Counted from the first letter of the stretch, positions 31,905 to 43,385 are shown. The stretch is 64,000 nt of DNA from Bombyx mori (GCF_030269925.1 NC_085120.1:12055501-12119500), one strand, 5' to 3'. Program-made: numbers and translations. The notes: generated by a model from the sequence alone, not told the origin.

Positions 31905-31999
31905 TGCTTGCCGCTAGGGGCGCTGTTCCAACTGCATACAAATTTGAGTTAACTTTTACGCTAATCTCGCTAGGGTAAAACGCTCGCACTAAGCACACA
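31905..31999. mobile_element. Half copy of the foldback MITE
   Basis: ggcgctgttccaactgcata through gagttaacttttacg to ctcgcactaagcacac. The left arm is missing and the right arm carries a small rearrangement (ctaatctcgctagggtaaaa). Confidence 0.6.
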
Positions 32000-32001
32000 G
32001 A

Positions 32002-32800
32002 TCAAGATGTGTACAAGATCCACTAATGCCGCCACAAAGACCATTCCAACAGTGTGGGGACAGATGATTCGTTTAGATTTAGAGTATATTTATAAAAGAC
32101 TGCCAAAGGCCGAAGCTGGATGGTTTCTCGAGAGCCAAGATAAGAATAAGAATCCGACAATACAGCCTGTTCTTTAACAGCAAGATAGCCTCCTATCGTT
32201 AGGTACTCTAGCTTTATAATCATTATTCGAAGACACACCGTAAGCTCATCTCAATGTTTTCCAGTAATCAGTAATTCCAGTAAAAAGTAATCCGAAAATT
32301 TTATCATGAAGATAATCACAAAATCGTATTCCGTAAATTGTTTCTATTGTTGGCATCCCCAAATAGACCGAATTTAGTCTGCGGCCCTCAAATGGGATTT
32401 TCGTGGCGAATCTAGACAAAGGGTTTTATCGTTATCAAGGGCTACTGAATTTTGTTTGTCGAGTCAAGATAAAATAAATACAATTGTATTACTGTATCAG
32501 ACATTAAAGGTTTCTTTTTTCAACGTATTAAAACACTTAACTTACATTACCGGAAATAAACATAAGCTGTGTAATATCTCTAAATTACCCTATCAATCTC
32601 AATACTCAAGTAATAAGTTGTGAATTAACAACATTCAGTAACTATTTTTGGCAATTAAAAGTGCATTTTATTTTCAGTAATTATGTACAAAATTTTTGTT
32701 AAACAGTTAGTTGATAGTTGATGGAAAAGGTATGAACATTTACGTTTCAAGTCTTGATATTGAGTTTATTCATACTTCAACGGTAAGATATTTTAAGCCA
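32002..32800. other. Non-coding stretch
   Basis: No gene or repeat recognised; the frame 32023-32238 has no motif. Confidence 0.35.
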
Positions 32801-32992
32801 TAGACACACACTGACGAATCTTCTCAGTGGATCGCGATCCTTATCCGGTGGTAGATTCAGCGAAGCACTACTCTTCCTAAAGTTACTGTTAGTAAGAACT
32901 TCTAGGTTGGTCACTCTGAGCTCACCTGCAGAAGCGTGCATAGCTAAAATATGCCCTCGAAGCTATCGGCGATTAGATAGGTAGAAAAAGGC
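32801..32992 (+). mobile_element. Old BMC1-type LINE 3' end
   Basis: aatcttctcagtggatcgcg, atccggtggtagattcagcg and gagctcacctgc identify it; highly diverged. Confidence 0.6.
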
Positions 32993-33234
32993 CAGATATA
33001 TGTAAGTACTATAATTTTAGTAGCGGTGTGGCCAATAAGCACAACGCTAGTGAACTCTACGTACGGCACGGTCATCTCACCTGATCGTTACGATGAGTAC
33101 GTACCGTGACCGCAACCAGAGACCAGAAGGGTAATGTACTTGAATAATATATTAAATGGAACGGGCAGTTATTACTAGGCGGTTAGAACATGTATTTTCT
33201 TTTTGTTGCGAAGGCGTTTTATTCTATTCTTATT

Positions 33235-33478
33235 TGCGTAATTACTGGTGGTAGGACCTCTTGTAAGTCTGCTCGGGTAGGTACCACCACCATGCCTATA
33301 TCTGCTGTGAAGCAGTAATGCGCTTCGGTTTGAAGGGTTGGGCAGCCGTTGTAACTACACCTTAGAACTTATAATTTAAGGTGGGTGACGCATTTACGTT
33401 CTAGATGTCTATGGGCTCCAGTAACCGCTTAACACCAGGTGGGCTGGGAGCAGGTCCACCCAACTAAGCAAAAAAAAC
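33235..33478 (+). mobile_element. Bm1 SINE 3' two-thirds
   Basis: gcgtaattactggtggtagg through gggctccagtaaccgc to aagcaaaaaaaa; lacks the tRNA-like head. Confidence 0.85.
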
Positions 33479-33479
33479 C

Positions 33480-34361
33480 GGCTTTTGTAGTAGACGTGGT
33501 CGATAAAATTAGAAGTAGTTTAGAGATAATTATAAATCTGCATGTCAATTACTAGGAAATTGTGTAATAAAATGATCAAAATATATAATTAGAATCAAAT
33601 TCTTTAGCACCGAATGCAGTTGTGCTTTTGGTTTGTATTTAAATTGGTAAATAATACAAGGCTTGCTCAACAAAAATTTATATGGACATATTAATTTACA
33701 AAAAAGTACATTATAAATCAGTACATTCAAATCAAATCAAATCAATTTTTTTTTTATTCAACATAAATGAAAGTACATACTAAGTCTGTTCAGTACTGAG
33801 GCTTTGTTGACTGCAATTTCAAAGAGATTAATCCACAAGCCAGCGACAAACAATATTCATTCATATAAAATATATAAAGTAAGTGTCAGGAAAAAGCATG
33901 GACGCATGAGGACGCTGCAGATCATCTGATTTTCAATTTTATTTAAAGTTAAATAGAATTCAAAGTACACTGGTTTAATATAATTTTTTGAGGACGTTTG
34001 CTGTTTGTTAAAGTTCAACAGCGCAACCTGTCTTTGTTTCCGGGAATGAGTAATAGAATTAAGGCGAAATATTCTGAACAGTTGAAAGAAAAGGAAAGTA
34101 ACTGAGTAAAAGATAAAGTGGTACTAACTGACGTTAGCTAATAGGATTCCGTCGGAAGCTGCTTGGATCCTTCTAATGTTCGACGCCGGATTAGCGTTAT
34201 TAAGTGCTAAGCGAATTGAGTTGGATAAGAGAAAATGCTGTTGTCGATTTTTGGTTCAACCTTTTATTTTCTAAATAGTAAGTATAAACTAATAGATCCA
34301 GATATTGGAGATCCAGATATTCACAAAGCGTGTCTGGAGAGCTCTTGCTTCGTATTACCCG
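33480..34361. other. AT-rich stretch
   Basis: Includes a short (aatca)n run near 33725. No gene recognised. Confidence 0.35.
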
Positions 34362-34694
34362 ACTTTTGCCCTAAACACGTCATTACGGATCCTCCAGATC
34401 CGTTAACGGTGCTTTTAGGTACCACAAGCACCGGTCACCGTCCTCGCCGAACCCGTCGCTTGCGACGAAGGGCTCGACGAGTGAATTAACCCATAGACAT
34501 AGACCACTGAGCTTCTTGAAGGATCTTCTCGGTGGGTCGCGTTTCCGATCCGGTGGTAGATTCTGCGAAGCACTGCTCTGTCTAGGGCCAGTGTTAGCAA
34601 CACTCCCGGTTTGAGCCCCGTGTGCTCACCTACACGTCAAGGAGAAGCTGAAATAGCTTCTCAAGGCTATACGAATAAGTCGGGGAAAAAAAAG
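34362..34694 (+). mobile_element. BMC1-type LINE, 5'-truncated 3' end
   Basis: Keeps the last 40 or so ORF2 codons in frame (ITDPPDPLTVLLG...RRRARRVN, stop at 34487-34489) and the whole 3'UTR to a short A run. The longer open frame from 34235 is a fortuitous fusion with flanking DNA. Confidence 0.8.
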
Positions 34695-35302
34695 GTTTTA
34701 GAATTTAGTTTCTACCACGCCGTTTACTCTTCTTCTTCGAACTAAGTCTGAATCCCTTTCGGAACGACGCTAGTCATTCGCTATCAATATTTACGTGTCT
34801 ACGACGAAAATAAACAATAACTGTGGGTATTGCATTCTATCTCGCAAATACATAAGACAGACATAAGATGGTTTTGAAATACATCCATTACGGATTCCCC
34901 CACATTGCAAATGAAGAATCTATAAAAAACAAAAGATCTCTTCTAAATAGTGACCTACATAATATGTTTTCTGTGACAGCGCTCGGTCTACAGTATCGTG
35001 TGGCGAATTCTTTTAGTTTTCGAGAACGATCGGTAGCGTGCCGAATTGGCAGTTCAATCTTTATCGTGATTGAATGCCGATGTTCTGTCACGTACCTACT
35101 CGAATGTTTCGTTTGGTTTTGAATTTCGCGGGAAGTACATTCTGTTGAGCACGCACGAGTTTTGTATTAAAGTGTCATTAAATTTTGTTCAAATAATTTT
35201 CGAGTAGATTATCTGTCGATAGGATATTGGATAGCGTTTCTGGTTTTGAACTTCGAAGAGCGTAGAAATTCATAACTAGTGATACCATCTTCTTTTGCCA
35301 AA
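34695..35302. other. Non-coding stretch
   Basis: Frames at 34868-35122 (plus) and 34888-35091 (minus) have no recognised motif. Confidence 0.35.
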
Positions 35303-35442
35303 CTGAGTTTCTCGCCGGATCTTGTTAGTGGATCGCGATTCCGATTTGGTGGCGAAGCACTGCTCTTGCTAGGGCTAGTGTTAGAAAATTTTCTCAGGTT
35401 GGGCCCGTCAGCTCACCTACCCGTCCGTAGGTAGGAAAAAAA
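35303..35442 (+). mobile_element. BMC1-type LINE, short 3' end with deletions
   Basis: ctgagtttctcgccggatct, gcgattccgatttggtggcg, then the end taggtaggaaaaaaaa. The stem-loop block is deleted. Confidence 0.7.
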
Positions 35443-35444
35443 AT

Positions 35445-36278
35445 TCTTCTCAGTCAACCAGTGTATTATTTACTTTAAAAGATTAATCACATTTATAGTG
35501 TGATGATGTGATGTGATGAAGGATTTTATTTTTTTAATGACTAGGAATACCCGGTCTTGCTGATCTTTCGACTATTTATTCACTACTACTCGTACTAATT
35601 CCTAACCTGATTTGCAAATTTTACTCTGCCATTCCCTAAGACAAATCAAGTCCCAAAATTTATATGTCTACTCATGCCAACAACACCTAGAGTAGTTAGA
35701 TATGCTGTGGACTAATAAATTAGTACTTATGTTTAACACTTCGCATATTTTTGTAGTAAAGTTAGTTTTATTTAAAGTAGAAGTTTCAGTTGTAATGTGG
35801 TGTTCTCTTTCGGAAAACTCCCCGACGTTGAATGATGACGCAATGACGGTATCAGCTTTTTAGCAGAAGGATCTGCTCTGGTGGTAGCATAATAAATACA
35901 TGCATGTAAAATATAACGGAAAGTGCTCGAGAAGCATTTGGATGAAAAACTAAAACAAACTAATAAAAAATAAATTAATAAATAAATAAAACATTCCAAC
36001 AATTTAAAACTAGTTTCTAATTATTTGAATCGGAGGAAATAAACATAAGTTCTAGCATTCCTAACTGATTGAATATTTTATACCTTACTTTCGTTACAAT
36101 ATAATCTTGTATTCTTCAAATACAAACGGTATTATAATTATTAAGCTTAATCCAGCGTGAGAAACGGGCATTAACCTTTTTCTAGTTATTTCTTACACGA
36201 TGAGATTCACGCGCCGTGTAGCGTGAACATTGCGTAGCCGAAGCCCGAATTTTGTTATTCCCAAACGAATTTTGTTGT
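35445..36278. other. AT-rich stretch
   Basis: No gene recognised; tgatg repeats at 35500-35520 are a small simple repeat. Confidence 0.35.
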
Positions 36279-36538
36279 TTTTTTTTTCCTACCTAAGCTG
36301 ATAGCCTTGAGAGGCTATATCAGCGTCGCCTTAACTAGTAGGTGAGCTCACGGGGCTCAAACCTGAAGACGTTGCTAACACGAACCCTAGCAAGAGCCGT
36401 GCTTCGCAGAATCTACCACCGGATCGGAAACGCGACCCACTGAGAAGATCCGGCGAGAAACTCAGTGGGTTGTGTCTGAGGGGTAAATTTACTCGTCGAG
36501 CCCTTCGTCGCAAGCGACGGGTTCGACGAGGACGATCG
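36279..36538 (-). mobile_element. BMC1-type LINE, 5'-truncated 3' end
   Basis: Starts with the A tail complement, then cctacctaagctgatagcct, and runs back into the ORF2 end (gtcgaacccgtcgcttgcga in complement). Little diverged from the full-length copy, so probably young. Confidence 0.8.
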
Positions 36539-36854
36539 AAAGATAGGAAATTTGGCTAGAAGAACTTACATAATCTATTCTGCGGCTATTAACGAAGATA
36601 AGAATCGTGCACCATTTCCAGTTACCGCTTTGTAATGCCTTCAACCCGCCCATAGTAACAGCAACCTATTTCTGCCTTGTAAGAGGATTCCAATGTACGC
36701 CGTTGAAATAAGAAGTTCTTTAGTAAACGGGAATTGAAAGTTAGTATGAGTAAAAGTCAACGCGAATTATTTTTTATTACCTACGAAGTCTAGCTAGTTA
36801 GGCTACCTGATGATAAGTGGTTACGGTCGCTCATCGCCGTCAGCAATTCCTTTT

Positions 36855-37012
36855 TTTTGTGGTTGAATGATTACTGGTGGCCCGGAGGCCTTTCCAGTTT
36901 CACCAGGACAGGTGGGCGAGCAAAGGCTCACCAGAAGGGCTGGGATTTGCTAACAACTGCCCGAGCTCAGCAATTCCAGGATCATAGCCGCTGCTCACCT
37001 ACCTTATGTAAC
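36855..37012 (-). mobile_element. Degenerate LINE tail related to 850-1278
   Basis: Complement of the 3' part of the relic at 850-1278: actggtggcccggaggcctt, caggtgggcgagcaaaggct and ctgggatttgctaacaactg. Confidence 0.5.
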
Positions 37013-37330
37013 TTTTACCATCGCATTGCCTTGTACAATCGTATTGTAACCAATGTTACTTCTTCGACAACAAAAAAATGAACATTATCATAATGGTATT
37101 TTAGTTAACGTATAGAGATAATGCACAATGACCTATAATTATGTTTCAACTATGCAACGTTTGTACTTAGAGTACCGAGAAATGTTACTAATTGTTTTGC
37201 TTATCGCATTTACGGACAAGAAGGACCGTTCATTATAGCTACCGAGGAAGTAGATTACAAGTAAAGCACTCGTGTATGTTGGAATTTATATGTCATTGGC
37301 TAAATGTGTACACAAGAGTGTCCTTATCTT

Positions 37331-37574
37331 TTTTTTTTATTGCTTAGATGGGTGGACGAGCTCACAGCCCACCTGGTGTTAGGTGGTTACTGGAGCCCAT
37401 AGACATCTACAACGTAAATGCGCTGCCCACCTTGAGATATAAGTTCTAAGGTCTCAGTATAGTTACAACGGCTGCCCCACCCTTCAAGCCGAAACGCATT
37501 ACTGCTTCACGGCAGAAATAGGCAGGGTGGTGGTACCTGCCCGTGCGGACTCACAAAAGGTCCTACCACCAGTA
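37331..37574 (-). mobile_element. Bm1 SINE 3' two-thirds with target duplication
   Basis: From the T tract and attgcttagatgggtgg to gtcctaccaccagta. tccttatctt lies at both 37321-37330 and 37575-37584, a 10-base target duplication, so this copy was inserted already 5'-truncated. Confidence 0.9.
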
Positions 37575-37584
37575 TCCTTATCTT

Positions 37585-37952
37585 CAGTTCTTATACAATT
37601 GACAATCAGCTTCGGCGCGAGGTTAATGGACCTATGCGATGCGGGGAGGTTATTTTACCGTATTAAAACGATAATTATTTATGTGTAGAAAAAAGGTTCT
37701 ATATTCTGTTTATAATCAAAACTATTTTTATGATTTAAATTCGCATTTTTTATTCTCATTACATATATTATTTCCGAAGTTTCCTGTCTTTACTGATTAA
37801 AATATTTCTTGTTTTCGTAGCCACGTACGACGTATAGATAATAACAATAAAAAAAAACAAAAGTTTAAACAGTAAAATTAATTTTAATTATGTTAAGTTT
37901 AATTAGTTATGTTCAGGTTATGTAAAATTCAATATTATATATGTGAGTTATA
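37585..37952. other. AT-rich stretch
   Basis: No gene or repeat recognised. Confidence 0.35.
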
Positions 37953-37954
37953 TA

Positions 37955-38988
37955 CAACATGTAACATATTTAACGCACACCCTCAAACACCCCAATTAGA
38001 CTTTATTAGTATAAACGCTATGCATACACCAAATATTATTTATATGTGCGTTAACATTGATTATTTGTGAAATTAGTTATTCCCATTTCGTGGAAATAAA
38101 ATGGTCACCGATTCACACTCCGCTGCGCACGCACACACAGACACATGTACCTACTCGCCGCCGCGCCGCGCCCCTTGTTCAATGCACTTTAATGACCGTT
38201 TTCGTATTTGTTATTTTATTTTAGATAATACTGCAATGTCACTTTTCACTTTATCAAAGGCGGTTATTATCTTATTCTTTAGTTCTTCGGCACTTATTGT
38301 CTGTGTGTTATAAACTAGCGATTTAATTCGCCCCCACAAAAAAAAGTCGAGAGGCGTCAAATCAGCTGATCTAGGAGGTCACTGACCGAAAAGACATAGC
38401 GAAATACGGGAGATATTTTATTTGCACTATCACTTGACCTCTTATCGATAAGGTGGACGCGGCGTGACTGATTTGTCAAAAATATTTTGTTGACTTCGTT
38501 GTTTAGATTTTTCTTTGATCACCGCCGACGCAACCGCGTCGCCGCGAACATCGGGATTAGCCTGCCGTTTATTGTAAGAATATTAAGCCGACGAAAGAAA
38601 GGGATAGTAATTATTTTTGTATTACGTGGTTTTCTTTTATGTATTGTAGTGCTGCTGTGTGCCGGCGGTCGCTGTTGGTATTGTGTGCGTTGGTATTTTA
38701 TTTTGTAATAGACTATTAGCCTTGAAATAAGCATCAGATTTATTTAATTAAATAATATATTTTTTTACTAATTAGATATTTCATTTTAAAAAGTCTTAAT
38801 ACCCTGACTTACGTTCCATTTTCGTTTCTATGAACTGTTTAGCTACCTGTGTAGGGTGACTGTAATTTACTTAGTTTTAACTAAATTTTAGAAAAAAAAA
38901 TTGGTACATAAAAAACAATCAAAATCGATTCAGATTCCGATTCTGAACAAATTACTTTCAGGGTGTGCGTTAATTATGTTACATGTTG
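37955..38988 (-). mobile_element. Deleted mariner-like element with TIRs
   Basis: The ends caacatgtaacatatttaac and (complement) caacatgtaacataattaac are inverted repeats of about 33 bases including gcgcacaccct-like words; TA lies at 37953-37954 and 38989-38990. A minus-strand remnant around 38255-38385 reads SADL...FFLWG.IKSLVYN, the region after the third catalytic Asp of mariner-type transposases. The rest of the transposase is absent or unrecognisable. Confidence 0.6.
38240..38400 (-). pseudogene. Mariner-like transposase C-terminal remnant
   Basis: In the minus strand, across a frameshift, the words RSADL, then TFFLWGRIKSLVYNTQ and EELKNKI can be read. PDLTPLDFFLWG is the usual phrase around the last catalytic Asp in several Tc1/mariner groups; here the Asp-containing middle is damaged. 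N-terminal domains are not seen. Confidence 0.45.
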
Positions 38989-39232
38989 TATATGAGTTGA
39001 AACAGTTTCCACTTTGACAGCGTTATCTTTGCATTTAAAAAGAAACCTTATGTAAAATAAATGGTTAAGATAAACAATGAATGAATCATTAATCGACTAT
39101 AGTCTTATTGCAGTCCCTTCCAAGCTAAATGAGTCACAATGACTACGTGAAATAATAGAAAGGACGAATGAATAACTTTATGGATATGAATAAGAATAAA
39201 TAAATGTATTGTTTAGTGAATTCCGGTAATAG

Positions 39233-39348
39233 CATTGGACAATAGATACTTCCTGAGGCGTGAAAGGCATAAATCTATTGCAAGAGAAGAGACTCCCTTG
39301 AGAATGAAAGAAGATGAATCATCTGAAGATGATTTTTTTTGCGAACAG
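39233..39348 (+). CDS. Possible internal host exon, unknown product
   Basis: Between a possible acceptor (ggtaatag, ending 39232) and a strong donor match (gaacag|gtaagg at 39349) the frame is open and hydrophilic: DNRYFLRRERHKSIAREE then EDESSEDDFFCEQ. Acid-rich phosphorylatable stretches of this kind are common in host regulatory proteins. The sequence matches no repeat seen here. The acceptor is poor, and the exon's phase partners are outside view. No family can be named. Confidence 0.25.
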
Positions 39349-39515
39349 GTAAGGAAAAGTTTTCTAATGTTATGTCAAAACTTTTTTCCCATAGATTATC
39401 AAGCGTCCTCACCAGTCCAAATCATGCATGGTTTCTTTTAAATATGCTGATGGGTCGATCAAGATACGCTCCTCTATAATGTCTGAAAAACAATTCTCGT
39501 TCTCTGAGACATTTT

Positions 39516-39758
39516 TACTGGTGGTAGGACCTCATGTGAGACCGCACGGGTAGGGACCACCACCCCGCCTATTTCTGCCGTGAAGCAGTAATGCGTTTCG
39601 GCTTGAAGGTTGGGGCAGCCGTTGTAACTATACTAAACCTTAGAACTTATATCTCGAGGTGGGTGGCGCATTTACGTTGTAAATGTCTATGGGCTCCAGT
39701 ACCCCTTAACACCAGGTGGACTGTGAGCTCGCCCACCCATCTAAGCAATTAATAAAAG
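39516..39758 (+). mobile_element. Bm1 SINE 3' two-thirds
   Basis: tactggtggtaggacctcat through gggctccagtacccctt to aagcaattaataaaag; followed 110 bases later by an inverted older copy. Confidence 0.85.
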
Positions 39759-39867
39759 AGACGTACTCAGTACCGGCACCTAGAGCATAAATGGTGGTTT
39801 TCCTCTTTGGTAGTTGTGAATCTTACCTATTATTAAGGCTTTTTATTGGTTTTACGAATGAACGAGA

Positions 39868-40090
39868 ACACGGCCTACGAGGTGTTAAGTTATTACAGGA
39901 GCCCATAGACATCAGCAACACAAATTGCGACACCTTGAGACATGAGCTCTATCTAAGCCTCAGTTCTATAACACAAGCGCTGCTTTCAAACCCTTCGAAC
40001 CAGAACGCAGTACTGCTTCGCATCATAAATAGATAATGCAATGTGCATCGTCCTGCCATCCCGTGCGGACTCACAATACCTTATAAATGA
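39868..40090 (-). mobile_element. Old, diverged Bm1 SINE
   Basis: gaggtgttaagttattacag, gagcccatagacatcagcaa and cccgtgcggactcacaa mark it. The open frame 39791-40036 crosses it and is not a gene. Confidence 0.65.
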
Positions 40091-40393
40091 GTAAAAATTT
40101 GCTAAGCCCCTTTTTTTCATGTTGTCTCGTATTACTAATGAATGGTGTGATTGTGCAGTGCGCTGCCTTACAAGTGCAATGAGTCAGAGCTCACAATGAA
40201 CTTGCCGGTTCGCGAAGGACGGATATCGATTGTAACAATGTTTACAAACTCCGATTCTGTCGTGATCGTAGTACCGGAGTCGCGGTGTGTGCTTAGCGCG
40301 TTAATAACTTATCAAACACTATCACGTGTTGTTGATTTTCAAATGTTTACGCAGACTGTTTTGGGAAGAAGTGAAGGCTAGATTAGCTTTAAA
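40091..40393. other. Non-coding stretch
   Basis: The 76-codon frame at 40151-40381 (CNESELTMNLPVREGRI) shows no domain I recognise. Confidence 0.3.
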
Positions 40394-40809
40394 TCTATAC
40401 TTAATATTATAAAGAGGAAAGATTTGTTTGTTTGTTTGTATTGAATAGGCTCCGCAATTACTGAACCGATTTGAAAAATTCTTTCACTGTTTCGAAGCTA
40501 CACTATTCCCGAATAACATAGGCTATAACATTTTTTTTTAAAATTAGGGATCGTTACTAAAACTCCAATATTGTAACTCAAGGTGTAAAAAAATTACCTA
40601 AAATATTCTTTACATCGCGTGCCCTGCGAAAACTATCGATGATAGAATAAAGGAATGTAGAACACATTATTATTTACAAAAGGTGTCGCGACAGCATATG
40701 TATTATAGTTATGCGGCAATAAGTGTTTTTTATTTAAAAAAATAAAACAACGTCAAATATCGTTGAAATTTTTGTTAAAGACCCGAACGGAGCCGGAGCT
40801 GGCCGCTAG
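40394..40809 (+). mobile_element. Non-autonomous Helitron, family C, complete
   Basis: Begins TCTATACTTAATATTATAAAG, ends GAGCCGGAGCTGGCCGCTAG, and is flanked by A (40393) and T (40810). gccggagctggc just before the end can fold as a hairpin. The body includes (tttg)n and actgaaccgatttgaaaaat. 416 bases, no coding sequence. Confidence 0.75.
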
Positions 40810-41162
40810 TACAATATAAATAAATAAACATTCCACATTAAAAGGCTCTAGATAGGATTTTTCCCCATACAACATAAAACCCACACGTATAGGTACCACC
40901 ACAATGACTATTCCAGCCACGATACAGTCATTCGTTTAGGTGTGACAATAGAACAGTCACCAGATACCACCCGGTGAGTCCTGAGCTAATTCACCCATCA
41001 ATGCAATAAAAAATACCCGAGAAAACAAGTCATTAAATCAGTAGGTATACCGAACTTCTTTAACAATTACACTGATTCGTATCGGAAATCAAACACATTA
41101 ATCAGGATAACGAACTATTAGTTCAATGAATCTATTATTGGCTTTGAACTTCTTACCTAAGC

Positions 41163-41445
41163 TTTAACGGTCGTCTGGTGTAGTGGTAAGTGACATGGTC
41201 ACTACACAAGGGGGTCGCGGGTTCGAATCCCGCCAAGGGAAGATATTTGTATGATAAATATAAATGTCTTTTCCAGGGTTATGGATGTATATTAAATATA
41301 TGTATGTGTATAATAAAAATCTTACATTTATATCCGTTATCTGGTACCTGTAACACAAGTTCTTTACGAACTTATCACGGGACCAGTTAACGTGGCGTGA
41401 TTGTTAGTAAATATTTATTTATTATTTATTTATTTATTTATTACC
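41163..41445 (+). mobile_element. tRNA-derived SINE (not Bm1)
   Basis: The head ggtcgtctggtgtagtggta (A-box-like) and gggttcgaatcccgcc (B box) resemble a tRNA, but the ends do not pair as an acceptor stem. The unique body gtcttttccagggttatgga and ctggtacctgtaacacaag follows, then (attt)n. It resembles a lepidopteran SINE group. Pol III would transcribe it. Confidence 0.7.
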
Positions 41446-41789
41446 TGAAATTGCATGGAAATTTACCCAATGTTTTGCGGACACTACAAACAAGAAAGTC
41501 GCACATAAACTGCTCACCATACCCATTTTAAATACGCGACATAATAATATGACGACGCTTGCAGCTGAAAGTAAGTATTGTAATTTTTTACGAAGCATAT
41601 TGCTGATAACTCTATTTCTGTAATCTGACAAAGCATGTGCATGTTGGGGATAATAACAGGTACTTTTAGGTTAAGAATATTGTGTTCTTTTTTTATAATA
41701 AATACAAATATATTGGTAAGTAAGTTTTAAATATATATTAAAACTATATATTAAAATTATCAGTTCAAACATTAATATGGTTTTAATGT

Positions 41790-42170
41790 CAAACACTATT
41801 ATACTTCTATCTTATAATCTGTTATAATCACAGATTTTGCCAAGACTAAACTATAGATTAATAATGTTAAAGACAAACAATATTAATCTATTCTCAATTT
41901 GACCACAGACTTTAAACAATACAAAAGTATGACCATTGACAATAAACAAAAAGTATATTTATATGTATGTGTTGTGGCAAATACATGGTAGTGTGTGTAA
42001 TGATTTTTTATTGATAAATTTTTGATGCATCATTTAAAAAAACATTTGAATCCTGCACTTCTTCTCTATATTCTCTATACGTGTAGGAAATTTCATACTC
42101 CTTCGACCGCGCTATTTTCGTAAAAAGGGGTAGGTACAAAGTTTTTGCTTCACGTATTAATATTAAAATA
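41790..42170 (-). mobile_element. Helitron family B, old copy
   Basis: Complement of 56511-56931: ttctcaatttgaccacagac, aaatacatggtagtgtgtgt, tttttgcttcacgtattaat. The terminal CTAG is not preserved. Confidence 0.6.
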
Positions 42171-42530
42171 AAAATAGTGCCTTTATTATCATTATGCTTA
42201 TTTGTATTATGAAATTGGCGTGTAAAGATAAAGCGTTCATATTTGTTCTCAACACCGTTTGATGGAAGAGAAAGTTTTGGCCCTGCGCCAATCCAGCTGG
42301 CAACGCGGAAACAGCACTGCTTCTTATTACATTACTTTTGTTCTGTAAGTTTAATTAGTACAGATAATATGAATCGGTTAAGTGAGCCCTTAGAAAATGA
42401 GCCAAAGTAACAAGTAGTATTAAGTACGCACTTTTGTTTCTTACACAAAATTAATGTTATTATGTAAGTAGCTAATGTTATCTTTGAGATAACGAAAAAT
42501 CAACAGGCGAAATACTAACTAAATCTAACA

Positions 42531-42810
42531 TTTGAGTCGTCTATTATCAAAGGTGGCAATCTGTGCATTTGGACAAAAAAATGTTATTGATATGTAAATA
42601 CAGATTGATTTGAATATAATTGTCTCCTTCAAAGAATACGGTTCAAAACCTGCATTAAATAAAGGTTAATACTTAACCTGTTATTTATCTAAGATGTCGT
42701 TCAGAAGAGTTTTGTGACTGCCAATGGAATACAAAGTCAATAATTCGTTTTTCTGATTTACCAGTAATTGTTCAAAAGTCACATTGCCGGCTTTGATACT
42801 AGTCGACTCA
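42531..42810. mobile_element. MITE, family D copy 1
   Basis: The ends tgagtcgtctattatcaaag and (complement) tgagtcgactagtatcaaag are inverted repeats of about 40 bases. It is a close inverted copy of 55531-55812. No coding sequence. Confidence 0.7.
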
Positions 42811-43107
42811 TTTAACTGAGAATATCGGTCTTGAGAATTCCAATTTCGTTCACTTTTCACTGTATTTTCTTTTCAAGTCTCATTAATATTAATGAATGCT
42901 TGTTTTTTGTTTATTATAAAAAAAAAGAACACAATATTCCTAACCTAAAAGTACATGTTATTATCCGCAACATGCTTCGTCAGATTACAGAAATAAAGCT
43001 ATCAGCAACATGCTTCGTCAAAAAGTACAATACTTACTTTCAGCTGCAAGCGTCGTCATATGTAACACAAAGGTCCACGCTAACAGCAATGCGCGCGTAG
43101 GCATCGG

Positions 43108-43385
43108 CTAGTCAAACAAGCCACTCTGGATCGCACCCGGCCCAAAAGTACCCATTACGCTAGCAGCATTGCCACGCTGTATGGCAATGGATAATCTCTG
43201 AACCAGGTACGACCCAGACCGAGGATCGTGGCCTTGCCCTCTGAGGCGGTGGCCAATTGCGGCAATAAACTTTTTGGCCTCCGAACTCCACACACCCGTC
43301 GTTTCCACTGCCACTGGAACAAACAGGTATGTAGATTTCAGAGCATCGTACTTGGCATTTGGTACATCGTACTTGGTTTTTTGTT
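43108..43385 (-). pseudogene. LINE polymerase C-terminal fragment
   Basis: The minus strand reads KYDALKSTYLFVPVAVETTG, then SEAKKFIAAIGHRL, then RLSIAIQRGNAASVMG and a stop near 43108. The VAVET...G and QRxSIAIQRGNAxS phrases are typical of the extreme C-terminus of some LINE polymerase proteins. The preceding reverse transcriptase is absent and no 3' tail is obvious. It is not in the frame of the Jockey-type LINE of this window. Confidence 0.5.

Larger units (their letters stand above)
41550..43058. mobile_element. 1.5-kb element with long inverted ends, holding other repeats
   Basis: The left arm 41550-41705 (tgacgacgcttgcagctgaa...) is the inverted complement of 42905-43058, about 150 bases with small indels. 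TA flanks both sides (41548-41549, 43059-43060). No transposase is seen. Inside lie a Helitron relic (41790-42170) and a MITE (42531-42810). The frames at 41434-41631 and 42831-43100 lie in the arms and are not genes. Confidence 0.65.

Noticed and set aside
34235..34489. 84-codon frame as a small gene
   Set aside because: The second half is the C-terminus of LINE ORF2; the first half is unrelated flanking DNA read through by chance.
41163..41240. tRNA gene
   Set aside because: A and B boxes are present, but the acceptor ends do not pair and a SINE body follows directly.
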